From the NCBI RefSeq assembly GCF_022347785.1, contig NZ_JAKRGA010000002.1, positions 310,001 to 374,000 on the forward strand: DNA of 64,000 nt, read 5' to 3'. The stretch's first letter is position 1. Each line of letters opens with the position of its first letter. Below, one piece after another: positions 38,282-47,497 of this stretch. The stretch comes from Psychrobium sp. MM17-31. GTDB lineage: Bacteria > Pseudomonadota > Gammaproteobacteria > Enterobacterales > Psychrobiaceae. The notes beneath the pieces were generated by a model, which made no database searches, had not been told where the DNA came from, and saw only the letters and a program-made list of their open reading frames with translations. Made by a program: the position numbers and the translations under genes.

Positions 38282-39030
38282 GAGTTTTCCTGTGAATTAT
38301 TTAAACGCCCTTGGCTTTGTAAAAATAGCTGTGCTAGTTGCATATCTTCTGGTCTTGTCACCTTTATATTGTCACTGCGACCATTAAGCATCGTTATTTG
38401 CATACCGCCCCACTCCATTGCCGAAGCTTCATCCGTGACTGTCACACCTTGAGCCAAGGCTTCTTTTAACGTGGATTTTAAGGAGGATAGCGGAAACATT
38501 TGCGGGGTTAATGCGTGATATAAATTTTCTCTATCGACTGTATTTTCAATGGTGCCATTACTGTTAATTCGCTTCATGGTATCTCGCACCAATGAACCGA
38601 CAATGGCTCCACGATCCATCGAAGCATTACTCAACAATAAATCGATATCTTGTGTAGTTAAACAAGGTCTTGCCGCGTCGTGCACTAATACAACACCATC
38701 TTCCTCAATCGCATGCAATGCCGATAACACCGAATCAGCGCGCTCAACACCACCTTCAACAACCACGAGTTTAGGGTGACTAGCAATGGCTAGTTCGCTA
38801 AACCACTTATCATTTTTACTTAGCGCGACATAAACACTGTCGATACGCGTATCGTTTAACAATGGCTCTAAGGTATATTCAATAATGGCTTTGTCATTGA
38901 TGGTTAAATATTGTTTAGGGATTTCGCTGCCCATGCGTGAACCAATACCAGCGGCAGGAACGACAGCGTAAATAGGGTATGATAACAAAATAGATCTGCT
39001 CTTATTTTTATTCGATTTATTACTCAACAA
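38278..39030 (-). CDS. ispD: 2-C-methyl-D-erythritol 4-phosphate cytidylyltransferase
   Basis: 250 residues. The nucleotide-binding start [20 protein letters not shown] and the later [10 protein letters not shown] are diagnostic. It makes CDP-methylerythritol in the MEP pathway. The N-terminus has about 20 residues before the core; a later start is possible. It overlaps ftsB by 11 bases. Confidence 0.96.
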   Translation of the reverse strand: MLSNKSNKNKSRSILLSYPIYAVVPAAGIGSRMGSEIPKQYLTINDKAIIEYTLEPLLNDTRIDSVYVALSKNDKWFSELAIASHPKLVVVEGGVERADSVLSALHAIEEDGVVLVHDAARPCLTTQDIDLLLSNASMDRGAIVGSLVRDTMKRINSNGTIENTVDRENLYHALTPQMFPLSSLKSTLKEALAQGVTVTDEASAMEWGGMQITMLNGRSDNIKVTRPEDMQLAQLFLQSQGRLNNSQENS

Positions 39031-39289
39031 TTCGGTAGAAGGTTTCGCCGTCTTTGATTAAACCTAGCTGGTTTCGCGCGCGCTCTTCCACGGCATCAAG
39101 ACCGTTTTTCAAATCGTTGATCTCTTTGTATTGCAGTGCATTTTTTGCAGTTAGCGCTTGATTCTCTTTAGTTTGAGAGACAATTTCTTGTTTGAGCTGT
39201 AAATAATCGGGCCAGCTGTTTTTCCCAAACCACAAACGGTGCTGCAATAATGCCAACAAAACAATGAGAACGGCGGCGAACCATTTCAT
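39020..39289 (-). CDS. ftsB: Cell division protein FtsB
   Basis: 89 residues: one membrane helix (about 3-20), then a coiled coil (KQEIVSQTKENQALTAKN) and the motif [17 protein letters not shown]. It forms the FtsQLB divisome complex. The first gene of the ftsB-ispD-ispF-truD-surE-pcm-VTT-nlpD run. Confidence 0.94.
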   Translation of the reverse strand: MKWFAAVLIVLLALLQHRLWFGKNSWPDYLQLKQEIVSQTKENQALTAKNALQYKEINDLKNGLDAVEERARNQLGLIKDGETFYRIVE

Positions 39290-39412
39290 AATATACTCGG
39301 CGTTAGCGTTATTTTTTACGTAATTCTCGACATTCTATCAGCCATTAAGATTTATGAAAGAGATTAGCTCTGATAAAATCAAGCTCATTATCCCGATTGT
39401 TAGGAATTGAAC

Positions 39413-39739
39413 ATGAGAATCGATGACTCAGTACTGGTATTTGCCACCGACCGTGGTCGTATTAAAGAAGAAAAACCAGAACAAGAAATCCCTCAAGGCG
39501 ACGGAATTGTTCGCATCAGACGTGAAACCAAAGGCCGTAAAGGCAAAGGCGTTATGACCATTAGCGGCTTGCTAATGAATGAAAAAGATCTCAAAGCCTT
39601 GGCTAAAGAGCTAAAGAAACTTGCTGGTTGCGGTGGTGCAGTTAAAGATGGCATTATTGAAATTCAAGGAGATAAGCGCGATGTCATCAAGGCGCATCTC
39701 GAGAAAAAAGGCCATACCGTAAAATTGGCTGGCGGCTAA
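39413..39739 (+). CDS. yciH: SUI1/YciH family translation factor
   Basis: 108 residues from the ATG at 39413; AGGA at 39402-39405 supports it over the TTG at 39407. The C-terminal SUI1 fold contains RRETKGRKGKGVMTISGL and KLAGCGGAVKDGIIEIQGDKR, typical for the bacterial homologue of eIF1. In E. coli YciH influences initiation fidelity. Divergent from ftsB. Confidence 0.93.
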   Translation: MRIDDSVLVFATDRGRIKEEKPEQEIPQGDGIVRIRRETKGRKGKGVMTISGLLMNEKDLKALAKELKKLAGCGGAVKDGIIEIQGDKRDVIKAHLEKKGHTVKLAGG

Positions 39740-39764
39740 ATAACGATTGAGGATCACCGTCTAG

Positions 39765-40328
39765 ATGGATAGTTTGAGAAACCAGTTTTTAATTGCGATG
39801 CCCAATTTGGACGATCCTTATTTTAATCGCACTGTAATTTATTTGATCAAACACGACGAAGACGGTGCGATGGGCTTTATTATCAATCAGCCTATTAGTC
39901 AGCTAAACGTCGAGCAGTTGCTAGAAAAAATGGAATTGCCCATTACGACTCACGCAACGCCAAACATCCATCAGCAAGTTTTTAATGGCGGCCCTGTCAA
40001 TCAAGAGCGTGGATTTGTCTTACACTCCCCACAAAACGGCTGGAATAGTAGCGAGCAATGTTCTGACGATATTATGGTAACGACCTCTAAAGATATTATG
40101 TCATCTTTAGGTACAGGTGATGCTCCTGATAACTTTATCATCGCTCTGGGTTACGCCAGTTGGGAACCGGGACAACTCGAACAAGAGCTACTTGAAAACT
40201 CATGGCTTACTTGTCCCTGCGATCCAGAGCATTTGTTTGCGACACCAATCGACCAGCGCTGGCAGTTGGCTACGCAACAATTAGGTTTTGACGTATGGCA
40301 AATATCTCACCAAGCAGGCCATAGTTAA
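39765..40328 (+). CDS. yqgE: YqgE/AlgH family protein
   Basis: 187 residues beginning with NQFLIAMPNLDDPYFNRTVIYL and containing GAMGFIINQP and FNGGPVNQERGFVLH, the family signature (DUF179). The molecular function is not established. It precedes yqgF by 54 bases, the usual arrangement. Confidence 0.94.
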   Translation: MDSLRNQFLIAMPNLDDPYFNRTVIYLIKHDEDGAMGFIINQPISQLNVEQLLEKMELPITTHATPNIHQQVFNGGPVNQERGFVLHSPQNGWNSSEQCSDDIMVTTSKDIMSSLGTGDAPDNFIIALGYASWEPGQLEQELLENSWLTCPCDPEHLFATPIDQRWQLATQQLGFDVWQISHQAGHS

Positions 40329-40382
40329 TTTGACAATTAACACCGTTATTTCACTTTAATTTATTACCTTTTAAGAGATGCT

Positions 40383-40802
40383 ATGAGCTGTATTATCGCT
40401 TTCGACTTTGGCGCCAAAAGCATTGGCGTTGCTATTGGCCAGCAAATCACTGGCACAGCCAGTCCCCTTCCAGCATTAAAGGCTGTCGATGGTATTCCCA
40501 ACTGGCAAGCCGTCGATGACATTTTTAACGAATGGCAGCCGACAGATATTGTTATCGGCTACCCCACTAATATGGATGGTAGTGAGCAATTACTGACAGC
40601 GCGCGCTAAGAAATTCGGAAAACGCCTCTACAACAGATTCAAATTACCTGTCCACGGCCACGATGAACGCTTAACCACAGTTGAAGCAAAAGAGCGCTTA
40701 TTCGAGTTAGGCGGTTATAAAAAATTGACCAAGGGAAAAGTAGATAGCGTGTCGGCGGTACTTATCTTAGAGAGTTGGTTTGAAGCGCAATATGGTGCTT
40801 AG
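40383..40802 (+). CDS. yqgF: Holliday junction resolvase-like protein YqgF (RuvX)
   Basis: 139 residues of the RNase H-like fold: [17 protein letters not shown] with the first catalytic Asp, [13 protein letters not shown], and [12 protein letters not shown]. It is implicated in processing pre-16S rRNA. A strong terminator follows. Confidence 0.95.
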   Translation: MSCIIAFDFGAKSIGVAIGQQITGTASPLPALKAVDGIPNWQAVDDIFNEWQPTDIVIGYPTNMDGSEQLLTARAKKFGKRLYNRFKLPVHGHDERLTTVEAKERLFELGGYKKLTKGKVDSVSAVLILESWFEAQYGA

Positions 40803-40815
40803 CTTAGGCACAAAA

Positions 40816-40848
40816 AAAACGGCGGTAAACAAATCTATCCGCCGTTTT
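40816..40848. terminator. Terminator between yqgF and pilU
   Basis: CGGCGG and CCGCCG arms around a 13-base loop, flanked by A-run and T-run. Suits both convergent genes. Confidence 0.85.
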
Positions 40849-40868
40849 CTATTTAATGAATCAACTCA

Positions 40869-41981
40869 CTAATCCATATCTAAAGTCACTTCACTTAATA
40901 ACCCGGCATCGATATCCTTACCGCCATTAAGTTTGATCATCAGACGTAAATCATTTGGTGAGTCTGCGTGATGCAGTGCGTCGGCGTAGCTGATCTCGTT
41001 TAGTTGATAGAGATTAAATAACGCTTGATCGAAGGTTTGCATCCCTAACTCGTTTGACTTTGCCATGGTTTCTTTCAGTGAATGCAGTTCACCTTTGGCG
41101 ATCAAATCCGATACGCGAGATGAGTTAAGCATTACTTCGATCGCCGCGCGGCGTCCTTTACCATTTTTAACAGGCACTAATTGTTGTGCCACAATAGCTC
41201 GAAGATTCAGAGATAAATCAAACAATAACTGCTGATGTTTCTCTTTTGGCACTAAGTGCATAATACGTTCAATGGCTTGGTTGGCATTATTGGCATGAAG
41301 TGTTGCCACACATAAATGACCAGTTTCGGCGAACGTTAGTGCGTATTGCATAGTAGCAGGAGAACGGATTTCCCCAAGCAGTACTACATCAGGTGCCTGA
41401 CGCAGTGCAGATTTTAAACCCGCTTCAAAGGATTCGGTATCGACGCCAACTTCACGTTGATTAACAATAGAGCGGCGGTGTTCATGCACGAATTCAATAG
41501 GATCTTCTACTGTTAAAATGTGGCCTTTACTATGACGATTGCGATGGCCAATCATCGCCGCCAGAGACGTTGATTTACCAGTACCAGTTGCACCAACCAT
41601 AATGACTAGACCGCGTTTACTCATGATCACATCTTTAAGTACGGCTGGTAGTTTTAAATCATCCATTTCAGGGATTTCAGTTTCAATACGACGAGCAACC
41701 AAGCCCGCCATATTGCGCTGCCAGAAGGCACTTAAACGGAAACGGCCTACGCCATCAACCGCGATTGCGTAGTTACATTCTTTAGTGGTTTCAAACTCTT
41801 GACGCTGCTTGGTGTTCATCGTGCCCAAAACAATTTCTAGCGCCTGCTCTGGCGATAAATCATTATCATCAACAGGCACCATAGCGCCGTGAGCCTTGAT
41901 GCTTGGTTTGGCATTAACGGTAATGAATAAATCAGAGCCGTCTTGCTCAACCAAAGCCTGTAAATAAGGTAATATTTTCAT
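40869..41981 (-). CDS. pilU: Type IV pilus retraction ATPase PilU
   Basis: 370 residues. Walker A is GATGTGKSTSLAAM, and the His/Asp box region has LTVEDPIEFVHEH. The Walker B-like motif LLGEIRSPATMQYA (instead of GEMRDLET) marks PilU rather than PilT. A C-terminal extension beyond the PilT length is typical. It helps PilT depolymerise type IV pili. Nine bases after pilT. Confidence 0.94.
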   Translation of the reverse strand: MKILPYLQALVEQDGSDLFITVNAKPSIKAHGAMVPVDDNDLSPEQALEIVLGTMNTKQRQEFETTKECNYAIAVDGVGRFRLSAFWQRNMAGLVARRIETEIPEMDDLKLPAVLKDVIMSKRGLVIMVGATGTGKSTSLAAMIGHRNRHSKGHILTVEDPIEFVHEHRRSIVNQREVGVDTESFEAGLKSALRQAPDVVLLGEIRSPATMQYALTFAETGHLCVATLHANNANQAIERIMHLVPKEKHQQLLFDLSLNLRAIVAQQLVPVKNGKGRRAAIEVMLNSSRVSDLIAKGELHSLKETMAKSNELGMQTFDQALFNLYQLNEISYADALHHADSPNDLRLMIKLNGGKDIDAGLLSEVTLDMD

Positions 41982-41990
41982 CTATCTGTC

Positions 41991-43025
41991 CTACAGTGTT
42001 GCTTTGCCAGAACCTTTAAGCATTGCGTCTTCACGCGTAATATCGCCGCTATTTACTAAGTTACTCAAAGACTGATCAAGAGTTTGCATACCAAACGCCA
42101 TACCGGTTTGAATTGCCGAATACATTTGCGCCACTTTAGCTTCGCGAATTAGGTTACGAATCGCAGGTGTCCCCACCATGATTTCATGAGCAGCAACACG
42201 CCCACCACCAATTTTCTTGACCAGCGTTTGCGAAATTACCGCTTGTAGTGATTCTGATAACATGGTTCTTACCATGTCTTTTTCTGCCGCAGGGAAAACA
42301 TCGACAATACGATCGATGGTTTTAGATGCAGAGGTGGTATGGAGCGTACCAAATACTAAGTGACCGGTTTCAGCTGCCGTTAATGCAAGGCGAATGGTTT
42401 CTAAGTCACGCATCTCACCAACAAGAATTACATCGGGATCTTCACGCAATGCACTTTTGAGTGCCGCGTCAAAACCATGGGTGTCGCGGTGTACTTCACG
42501 CTGGTTAATCAATGATTGCTTGTTTTGGTGGACGAATTCGATTGGATCTTCGATGGTAAGAATATGCTCGCGTTTTGATTCGTTAATATAATCAATCATC
42601 GCAGCTAACGTGGTGGATTTACCTGAACCAGTAGGGCCTGTCACCAATACTAGACCACGTGGATTTTCAGAAATCTTCTTAAAAATATGCGGGGCGTTAA
42701 TTTGCTCCAAGGTCAACACTTCACTTGGGATGGTACGGAATACCGCGCCAGCACCGCGGTTTTGAACAAATGCATTAACACGAAAGCGCGCCATATTTGG
42801 TACTTCAAACGAAAAGTCACACTCTAAATGCTCTTCGTAATCTTTGCGCTGCTTGTCATCCATGATGTCATAAATCAGATTGTGAACTTCTTTATGCTCT
42901 AAAGGTGGCACGTTTAGCTTTCGTACTTCACCATCAACACGTATCATAGGCGGAACACCAGCAGAAAGATGCAAGTCTGATGCGTCATGTTTTACACTAA
43001 ACGCCAATAATTCGGTAATATCCAT
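41991..43025 (-). CDS. pilT: Type IV pilus retraction ATPase PilT
   Basis: 344 residues. N-terminus DITELLAFSVKHDASDLHLSAG, Walker A TGPTGSGKSTTLAAM, LTIEDPIEFVHQNK, GEMRDLETIRLALTAAETGH, and the AIRNLIRE motif required for retraction. It powers twitching motility and DNA uptake. Divergent from yggS with a 32-base gap, a well-conserved arrangement. Confidence 0.97.
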   Translation of the reverse strand: MDITELLAFSVKHDASDLHLSAGVPPMIRVDGEVRKLNVPPLEHKEVHNLIYDIMDDKQRKDYEEHLECDFSFEVPNMARFRVNAFVQNRGAGAVFRTIPSEVLTLEQINAPHIFKKISENPRGLVLVTGPTGSGKSTTLAAMIDYINESKREHILTIEDPIEFVHQNKQSLINQREVHRDTHGFDAALKSALREDPDVILVGEMRDLETIRLALTAAETGHLVFGTLHTTSASKTIDRIVDVFPAAEKDMVRTMLSESLQAVISQTLVKKIGGGRVAAHEIMVGTPAIRNLIREAKVAQMYSAIQTGMAFGMQTLDQSLSNLVNSGDITREDAMLKGSGKATL

Positions 43026-43057
43026 AAAAAACCTTCGATTTATAATTAGTTAATATT

Positions 43058-43741
43058 ATGCCTAACATAACAGAACGATTAAATTCAGCAATTGACAGTA
43101 TTCGTTTTTTTGAGAAAAAATCTAATCGCGACGAAAATTCAGTGCAATTGATTGCGGTCAGTAAAACCAAACCTGTAGAAGATATCACCGAGGCCATTAC
43201 TGCTGGACAGCGCGACTTTGGAGAGAATTACGTTCAAGAGGGCGTAGAGAAAGTCACTCATTTTAATGATAAATCCCTGACATGGCATTTCATCGGTCCG
43301 CTGCAGTCAAACAAATCACGCCAAGTGGCTGAGCACTTCGATTGGGTTCATACCATTGATCGTTTAAAAATAGCTAAACGACTCAATGAGCAACGGGGTG
43401 TTTATCAACAACCGCTACAAGTACTGATTCAAGTTAATATCAGCGGTGAAGACTCCAAATCAGGCGTATTACCAACAGAGGTGATGTCGCTAGCTAAAGA
43501 AATAGTAAGTTTTGAGCGCCTTACCCTGCGCGGTTTAATGACTATTGGCGTCAAAACAGATGATGTCGATGTTATCAATCAACAATTTTCCACCATGAAT
43601 GAGTTGTTAACGCAACTGAAAACGCAATATACAACGGTTGATACGTTATCGATGGGCATGAGCAGTGATATCGAGCACGCTATCAATAACGGTTCGACCA
43701 TGGTTAGAGTCGGTAGCGCAATCTTTGGCGCACGTGGCTAA
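43058..43741 (+). CDS. yggS: PLP homeostasis protein YggS
   Basis: 227 residues of the alanine racemase-like fold. LIAVSKTKP carries the PLP-binding Lys, with FGENYVQE, WHFIGPLQSNKSR, and MGMSSDIEHAINNGSTMVRVGSAIFG. It keeps free pyridoxal phosphate in balance. The first gene of yggS-proC-yggT-DUF4426-rdgB-hemW. Confidence 0.96.
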   Translation: MPNITERLNSAIDSIRFFEKKSNRDENSVQLIAVSKTKPVEDITEAITAGQRDFGENYVQEGVEKVTHFNDKSLTWHFIGPLQSNKSRQVAEHFDWVHTIDRLKIAKRLNEQRGVYQQPLQVLIQVNISGEDSKSGVLPTEVMSLAKEIVSFERLTLRGLMTIGVKTDDVDVINQQFSTMNELLTQLKTQYTTVDTLSMGMSSDIEHAINNGSTMVRVGSAIFGARG

Positions 43742-43777
43742 ATCCAATTTAACAGTTTAAAGAAACAGAGAGTTGTC

Positions 43778-44593
43778 ATGCAACAACACAAAATAGCCTT
43801 TATTGGCGCAGGTAACATGAGCCGCAGTATTATCAGTGGATTGTCTGCTAAGCACTACCCTAGCAGTTTGATAATGGCGGCAAATCCATCAACTGAAAAA
43901 CTCGACGCACTAGAGCAACAGTTTGGCATCAGCACAACAACGGACAATAATGCCGCAATTGCATGGGCTGATATCGTTGTTATCGCCGTCAAACCACAAC
44001 TGATGGAAACGATGTGCCGTGCTATCACGACTGATTTATCCGACAAACTATTCGTGTCGTTAGCCGCAGGACTGTGTTGTCAAAGTTACTACGACTATCT
44101 AGGCCAGCAAGTACCTTTAGTACGAGTGATGCCAAATACGCCATCGTTATTAGGTTTAGGTATGAGCGGTCTCTTTGCCGATACAGGGGTGACTGAGGAA
44201 GATAAAGCACTGATCAGCCAAATCATGGACAGTGTTGGCGAAACCCTATGGGTTGAACAAGAATCTCACATCGATTTAGTTACAGCCTGTAGCGGCAGCT
44301 CACCAGCATACTTCTTCTTAATGATGGAATATATGCAACAAAGTGCCGTTCGCATGGGACTAACAGGTGAAGAAGCGCGTTTATTGATTCAACAAGCCGC
44401 GTTAGGCGCTGCTGAAATGGTAAGACATAATGATCATTTAGAGCTTAGCGAACTGCGAAAACAAGTCACTTCGAAAGGCGGAACCACTCATGCAGCTATC
44501 GAGACCTTTAAATCTCAAGGTTTTGACACCATGATAGATAATGCAATGACCAACGCCGTTAAGCGCGCAAGCGAAATGGCCAAAGAGTTTTAA
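43778..44593 (+). CDS. proC: Pyrroline-5-carboxylate reductase
   Basis: 271 residues. The Rossmann start is IAFIGAGNMSRSII, followed by VRVMPNTPSLLGLGMSGL and TSKGGTTHAAIETF. It makes proline with NAD(P)H, the last step of proline synthesis. Confidence 0.97.
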   Translation: MQQHKIAFIGAGNMSRSIISGLSAKHYPSSLIMAANPSTEKLDALEQQFGISTTTDNNAAIAWADIVVIAVKPQLMETMCRAITTDLSDKLFVSLAAGLCCQSYYDYLGQQVPLVRVMPNTPSLLGLGMSGLFADTGVTEEDKALISQIMDSVGETLWVEQESHIDLVTACSGSSPAYFFLMMEYMQQSAVRMGLTGEEARLLIQQAALGAAEMVRHNDHLELSELRKQVTSKGGTTHAAIETFKSQGFDTMIDNAMTNAVKRASEMAKEF

Positions 44594-44618
44594 TATCAAT
44601 TAATAGGATACCCACTTA

Positions 44619-45167
44619 ATGAGTTCTTTTAATTTTCTAATCGATATTCTGTTTAACACCTATTTTATGATTGTAATACTGCGCGTTTGGCTACAAATCG
44701 CCCGCGCTGATTACTACAATCCGTTTAGCCAGTTTATCGTTAAGGCGACAGATCCTTTAGTGCGTCCTCTACGACGCTTGATTCCGGGGTTATTTGGCCT
44801 AGATATGGCGAGCATCGTATTAGCTCTCTTAGTGAGCTTTGGTAAAATGGCGGTGCTCATGGCAATGGGGAATGGTTTTGATCCATTATCGCTGCTAATT
44901 TTAGGCCTGTTGTTTGCTGTGAAGAAGACGGGATTACTGCTATTTTGGGTATTATTGATCCGCGCCATCATGAGTTGGATTAGCCAAGGTAGACACCCAG
45001 TAGAACAAGTACTGGCGCAAATCTCCGAACCAATTCTTTACCCTATCCGTCGCCGTATGCCAGATTTAGGAGGTCTCGATTTATCATTGATGGTGGTCTC
45101 TATGGTGCTTATTTTTATCAATATGCTAATGGGCGATTTACTTGGTCCTATCTGGCAAGTTCTCTAG
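44619..45167 (+). CDS. yggT: YggT family membrane protein
   Basis: 182 residues with two YGGT units, each with two helices and the sequence DP(L/I)..P(L/I)RR (TDPLVRPLRRLIPG and SEPILYPIRRRMPD). An inner-membrane protein linked to osmotic tolerance in E. coli. In the proC operon. Confidence 0.93.
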   Translation: MSSFNFLIDILFNTYFMIVILRVWLQIARADYYNPFSQFIVKATDPLVRPLRRLIPGLFGLDMASIVLALLVSFGKMAVLMAMGNGFDPLSLLILGLLFAVKKTGLLLFWVLLIRAIMSWISQGRHPVEQVLAQISEPILYPIRRRMPDLGGLDLSLMVVSMVLIFINMLMGDLLGPIWQVL

Positions 45168-45187
45168 CGGCTATTAAAGGAAAAACA

Positions 45188-45649
45188 ATGAAAAAATTCA
45201 TCACTTTATTAAGCTCGTTGTTAATTGGCCTGTCTGTTTCAGTTCATGCAGCCGATGACAAAGAGGTTCAAACAGGCGGTCAGTACGAGCAGTCAGGACG
45301 ATTCCAAATTCATTACATCGCGCTACCGACAACGTTATTAACACCAAAAGTAGCCAGCACTTATGGCATTAAGCGCTCTAGCTATAATGGCTTTATCAAT
45401 ATTTCTATCTTAGATACGGTACTTGATGGCAATCCTGCGGTATCAGGCAAGGTAACAGGTGAAGCCGTTAATCTAACCGGAAAAATCGTCAAGTTAGATT
45501 TTAAAGAGATCAAAGAAAGCAATGCGATTTTTTACATCGCATCAATTCCATTTCGTCACAAAGAGCAATTTACAATTAAAGTACGCGCAGTTAACAAAGA
45601 TGGCCTCAATAGTCAGGTTAACTTCACTCAACAATTTTATGTCGACTAA
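45188..45649 (+). CDS. Secreted DUF4426 protein
   Basis: 153 residues with a signal peptide (about 1-21, HAADDKE after cleavage). The body is a beta-sandwich-like sequence with FQIHYIALPTTLLTPKVAS and YGIKRSSYNGFINISIL, the DUF4426 pattern seen between yggT and rdgB in Alteromonadales and Vibrionales. Function unknown; likely periplasmic. Confidence 0.88.
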   Translation: MKKFITLLSSLLIGLSVSVHAADDKEVQTGGQYEQSGRFQIHYIALPTTLLTPKVASTYGIKRSSYNGFINISILDTVLDGNPAVSGKVTGEAVNLTGKIVKLDFKEIKESNAIFYIASIPFRHKEQFTIKVRAVNKDGLNSQVNFTQQFYVD

Positions 45650-45670
45650 GCTCTAAATTAGGTTTTTTAT

Positions 45671-46267
45671 ATGTCTCAAATCGTTTTAGCCACAGGCAAC
45701 CAAGGTAAAGTTAAAGAGTTGGCATCAATGCTGGCGCCACTCAAGTTAGACGTTGTTGCACAAAGTGAATTCAAGGTCCCAGATGTGCCAGAAACAGGCA
45801 CTACCTTTGTTGAAAACGCGATTATTAAAGCGCGCCATGCCGCAAAAATTACTGGCAAGCCAGCCATTGCCGACGACTCAGGCTTAGAAGTTATGGCATT
45901 GAGCGGCGCACCTGGTATCTATTCTGCGCGCTACAGCGGCGATAACGCCACCGATCAAACTAATATCGACAAACTACTCGACACAATGAAGGATATTCCT
46001 TCTTCAGAGCGCCAAGCACGCTTTGTTTGTGTACTGGTATATATGCGACATGAAAATGATCCAACGCCTATTATCTGTCAAGGTTTCTGGGATGGCGAGA
46101 TCACCACAACCCAAGAGGGCCGCGAAGGTTTTGGTTATGATCCAGTATTTTTAGTTCCTGAACTAGGGTGCACCAGTGCCCAATTGGAAAAAGCTGACAA
46201 AAACAAACTCAGCCACCGCGCCAAAGCACTTGCAGCGCTAGTGCCTCAGTTGGCTAATCACCAATAA
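45671..46267 (+). CDS. rdgB: XTP/dITP diphosphatase RdgB
   Basis: 198 residues. The start [14 protein letters not shown], the catalytic [20 protein letters not shown] and [11 protein letters not shown] identify the HAM1 family. It removes non-canonical purine nucleotides from the pool. Its last base overlaps the first of hemW. Confidence 0.97.
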   Translation: MSQIVLATGNQGKVKELASMLAPLKLDVVAQSEFKVPDVPETGTTFVENAIIKARHAAKITGKPAIADDSGLEVMALSGAPGIYSARYSGDNATDQTNIDKLLDTMKDIPSSERQARFVCVLVYMRHENDPTPIICQGFWDGEITTTQEGREGFGYDPVFLVPELGCTSAQLEKADKNKLSHRAKALAALVPQLANHQ

Positions 46268-47427
46268 TGAATGCAAGTCTGTTACAACTGCCACCACTGA
46301 GTCTGTATATTCATATTCCGTGGTGCGTGCAAAAATGCCCTTATTGCGATTTTAACTCCCACGCCCTCAAGACTGATATTCCCCATCAAGCCTATGTCGA
46401 CGCTTTGTTAGAAGATTTAGATCAAGAATTAGCAAGCGTTCAAGACCGCCAATTACAGTCAATCTTCATCGGTGGCGGCACGCCTAGCTTACTAGAGCCA
46501 GCACAAATGAAGCGCTTACTCGATGGCGTCAAAGAAAAAATAGATTGTAGCGACGAACTGGAAGTCACCATGGAAGCCAACCCTGGCACCGTGGAAGCGG
46601 GTCGCTTCAAGCTGTTTCAAGCTGCTGGAGTTAACCGGATTTCTATTGGCGTACAATCTTTTCAAGAAGACAAATTAACCATTTTGGGGCGAATTCACGA
46701 CGGTAACGAAGCGGTGAATGCCGCAGTGCAAGCGAACTCACTTGCACTGCGCTCTTATAATATCGATTTAATGCACTCCCTCCCCAAACAAGGGGTTGGC
46801 GATGCGCTAAGCGATCTCAAGCAAGCGATAGAACTAGCACCACCTCACCTATCTTGGTATCAGCTTACAATAGAGCCCAATACCCAGTTTCATTCCAAGC
46901 CGCCAACAATTCCCGACGATGAAGTATTAGCAGATATCTTCGATGCTGGACGCCAAGCGTTAATCGATGCTGGTTATGTGCAATATGAAATATCAGCCTT
47001 TGCCAAACCGGGCTATCAATGTCAGCACAACCTGAACTATTGGCGTTTTGGCGATTACATCGGCATAGGGTGTGGCGCACACGGTAAAATAACTGATGTT
47101 AAGCAAAATAAAATTTGGCGCACCAGCAAGGTAAAACACCCGAAAGGCTATTTAGATCCTGCTAAGGATTACACCTTTGATCGCTGGTCAATAGACGAAG
47201 AAGACATCGCCCTCGAATACTTTATGAATCGCTTGCGATTAGTTGAGCCATGTCCACGCAATGAGTTTAGCCATTACACAGGATTAAGCGAACAAGCCAT
47301 CGCAAATCCGATGAATAAAGCGATTGACAAAGGACTAATAGAACAAAGCGAAAGTCATTGGCAAGTAACGCCGCTCGGCCAGCGCTTTCTGAATGAATTA
47401 CTTAATATTTTTATGGAAAATGGTTAG
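46267..47427 (+). CDS. hemW: Radical SAM haem chaperone HemW
   Basis: 386 residues. The radical SAM cluster motif is CVQKCPYC (Cx3Cx2C) preceded by LYIHIPW. IFIGGGTPSLL and NRISIGVQSFQ follow. The third Cys is followed by D rather than the extra Cys of HemN, as expected of HemW, a haem carrier rather than coproporphyrinogen dehydrogenase. Confidence 0.94.
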   Translation: MNASLLQLPPLSLYIHIPWCVQKCPYCDFNSHALKTDIPHQAYVDALLEDLDQELASVQDRQLQSIFIGGGTPSLLEPAQMKRLLDGVKEKIDCSDELEVTMEANPGTVEAGRFKLFQAAGVNRISIGVQSFQEDKLTILGRIHDGNEAVNAAVQANSLALRSYNIDLMHSLPKQGVGDALSDLKQAIELAPPHLSWYQLTIEPNTQFHSKPPTIPDDEVLADIFDAGRQALIDAGYVQYEISAFAKPGYQCQHNLNYWRFGDYIGIGCGAHGKITDVKQNKIWRTSKVKHPKGYLDPAKDYTFDRWSIDEEDIALEYFMNRLRLVEPCPRNEFSHYTGLSEQAIANPMNKAIDKGLIEQSESHWQVTPLGQRFLNELLNIFMENG

Positions 47428-47497
47428 TTAATTTGAACACTTGATTAGATCTTGTAGACTAACTTCGAAACGCCATCGAATAACAAGGGAAAACCCC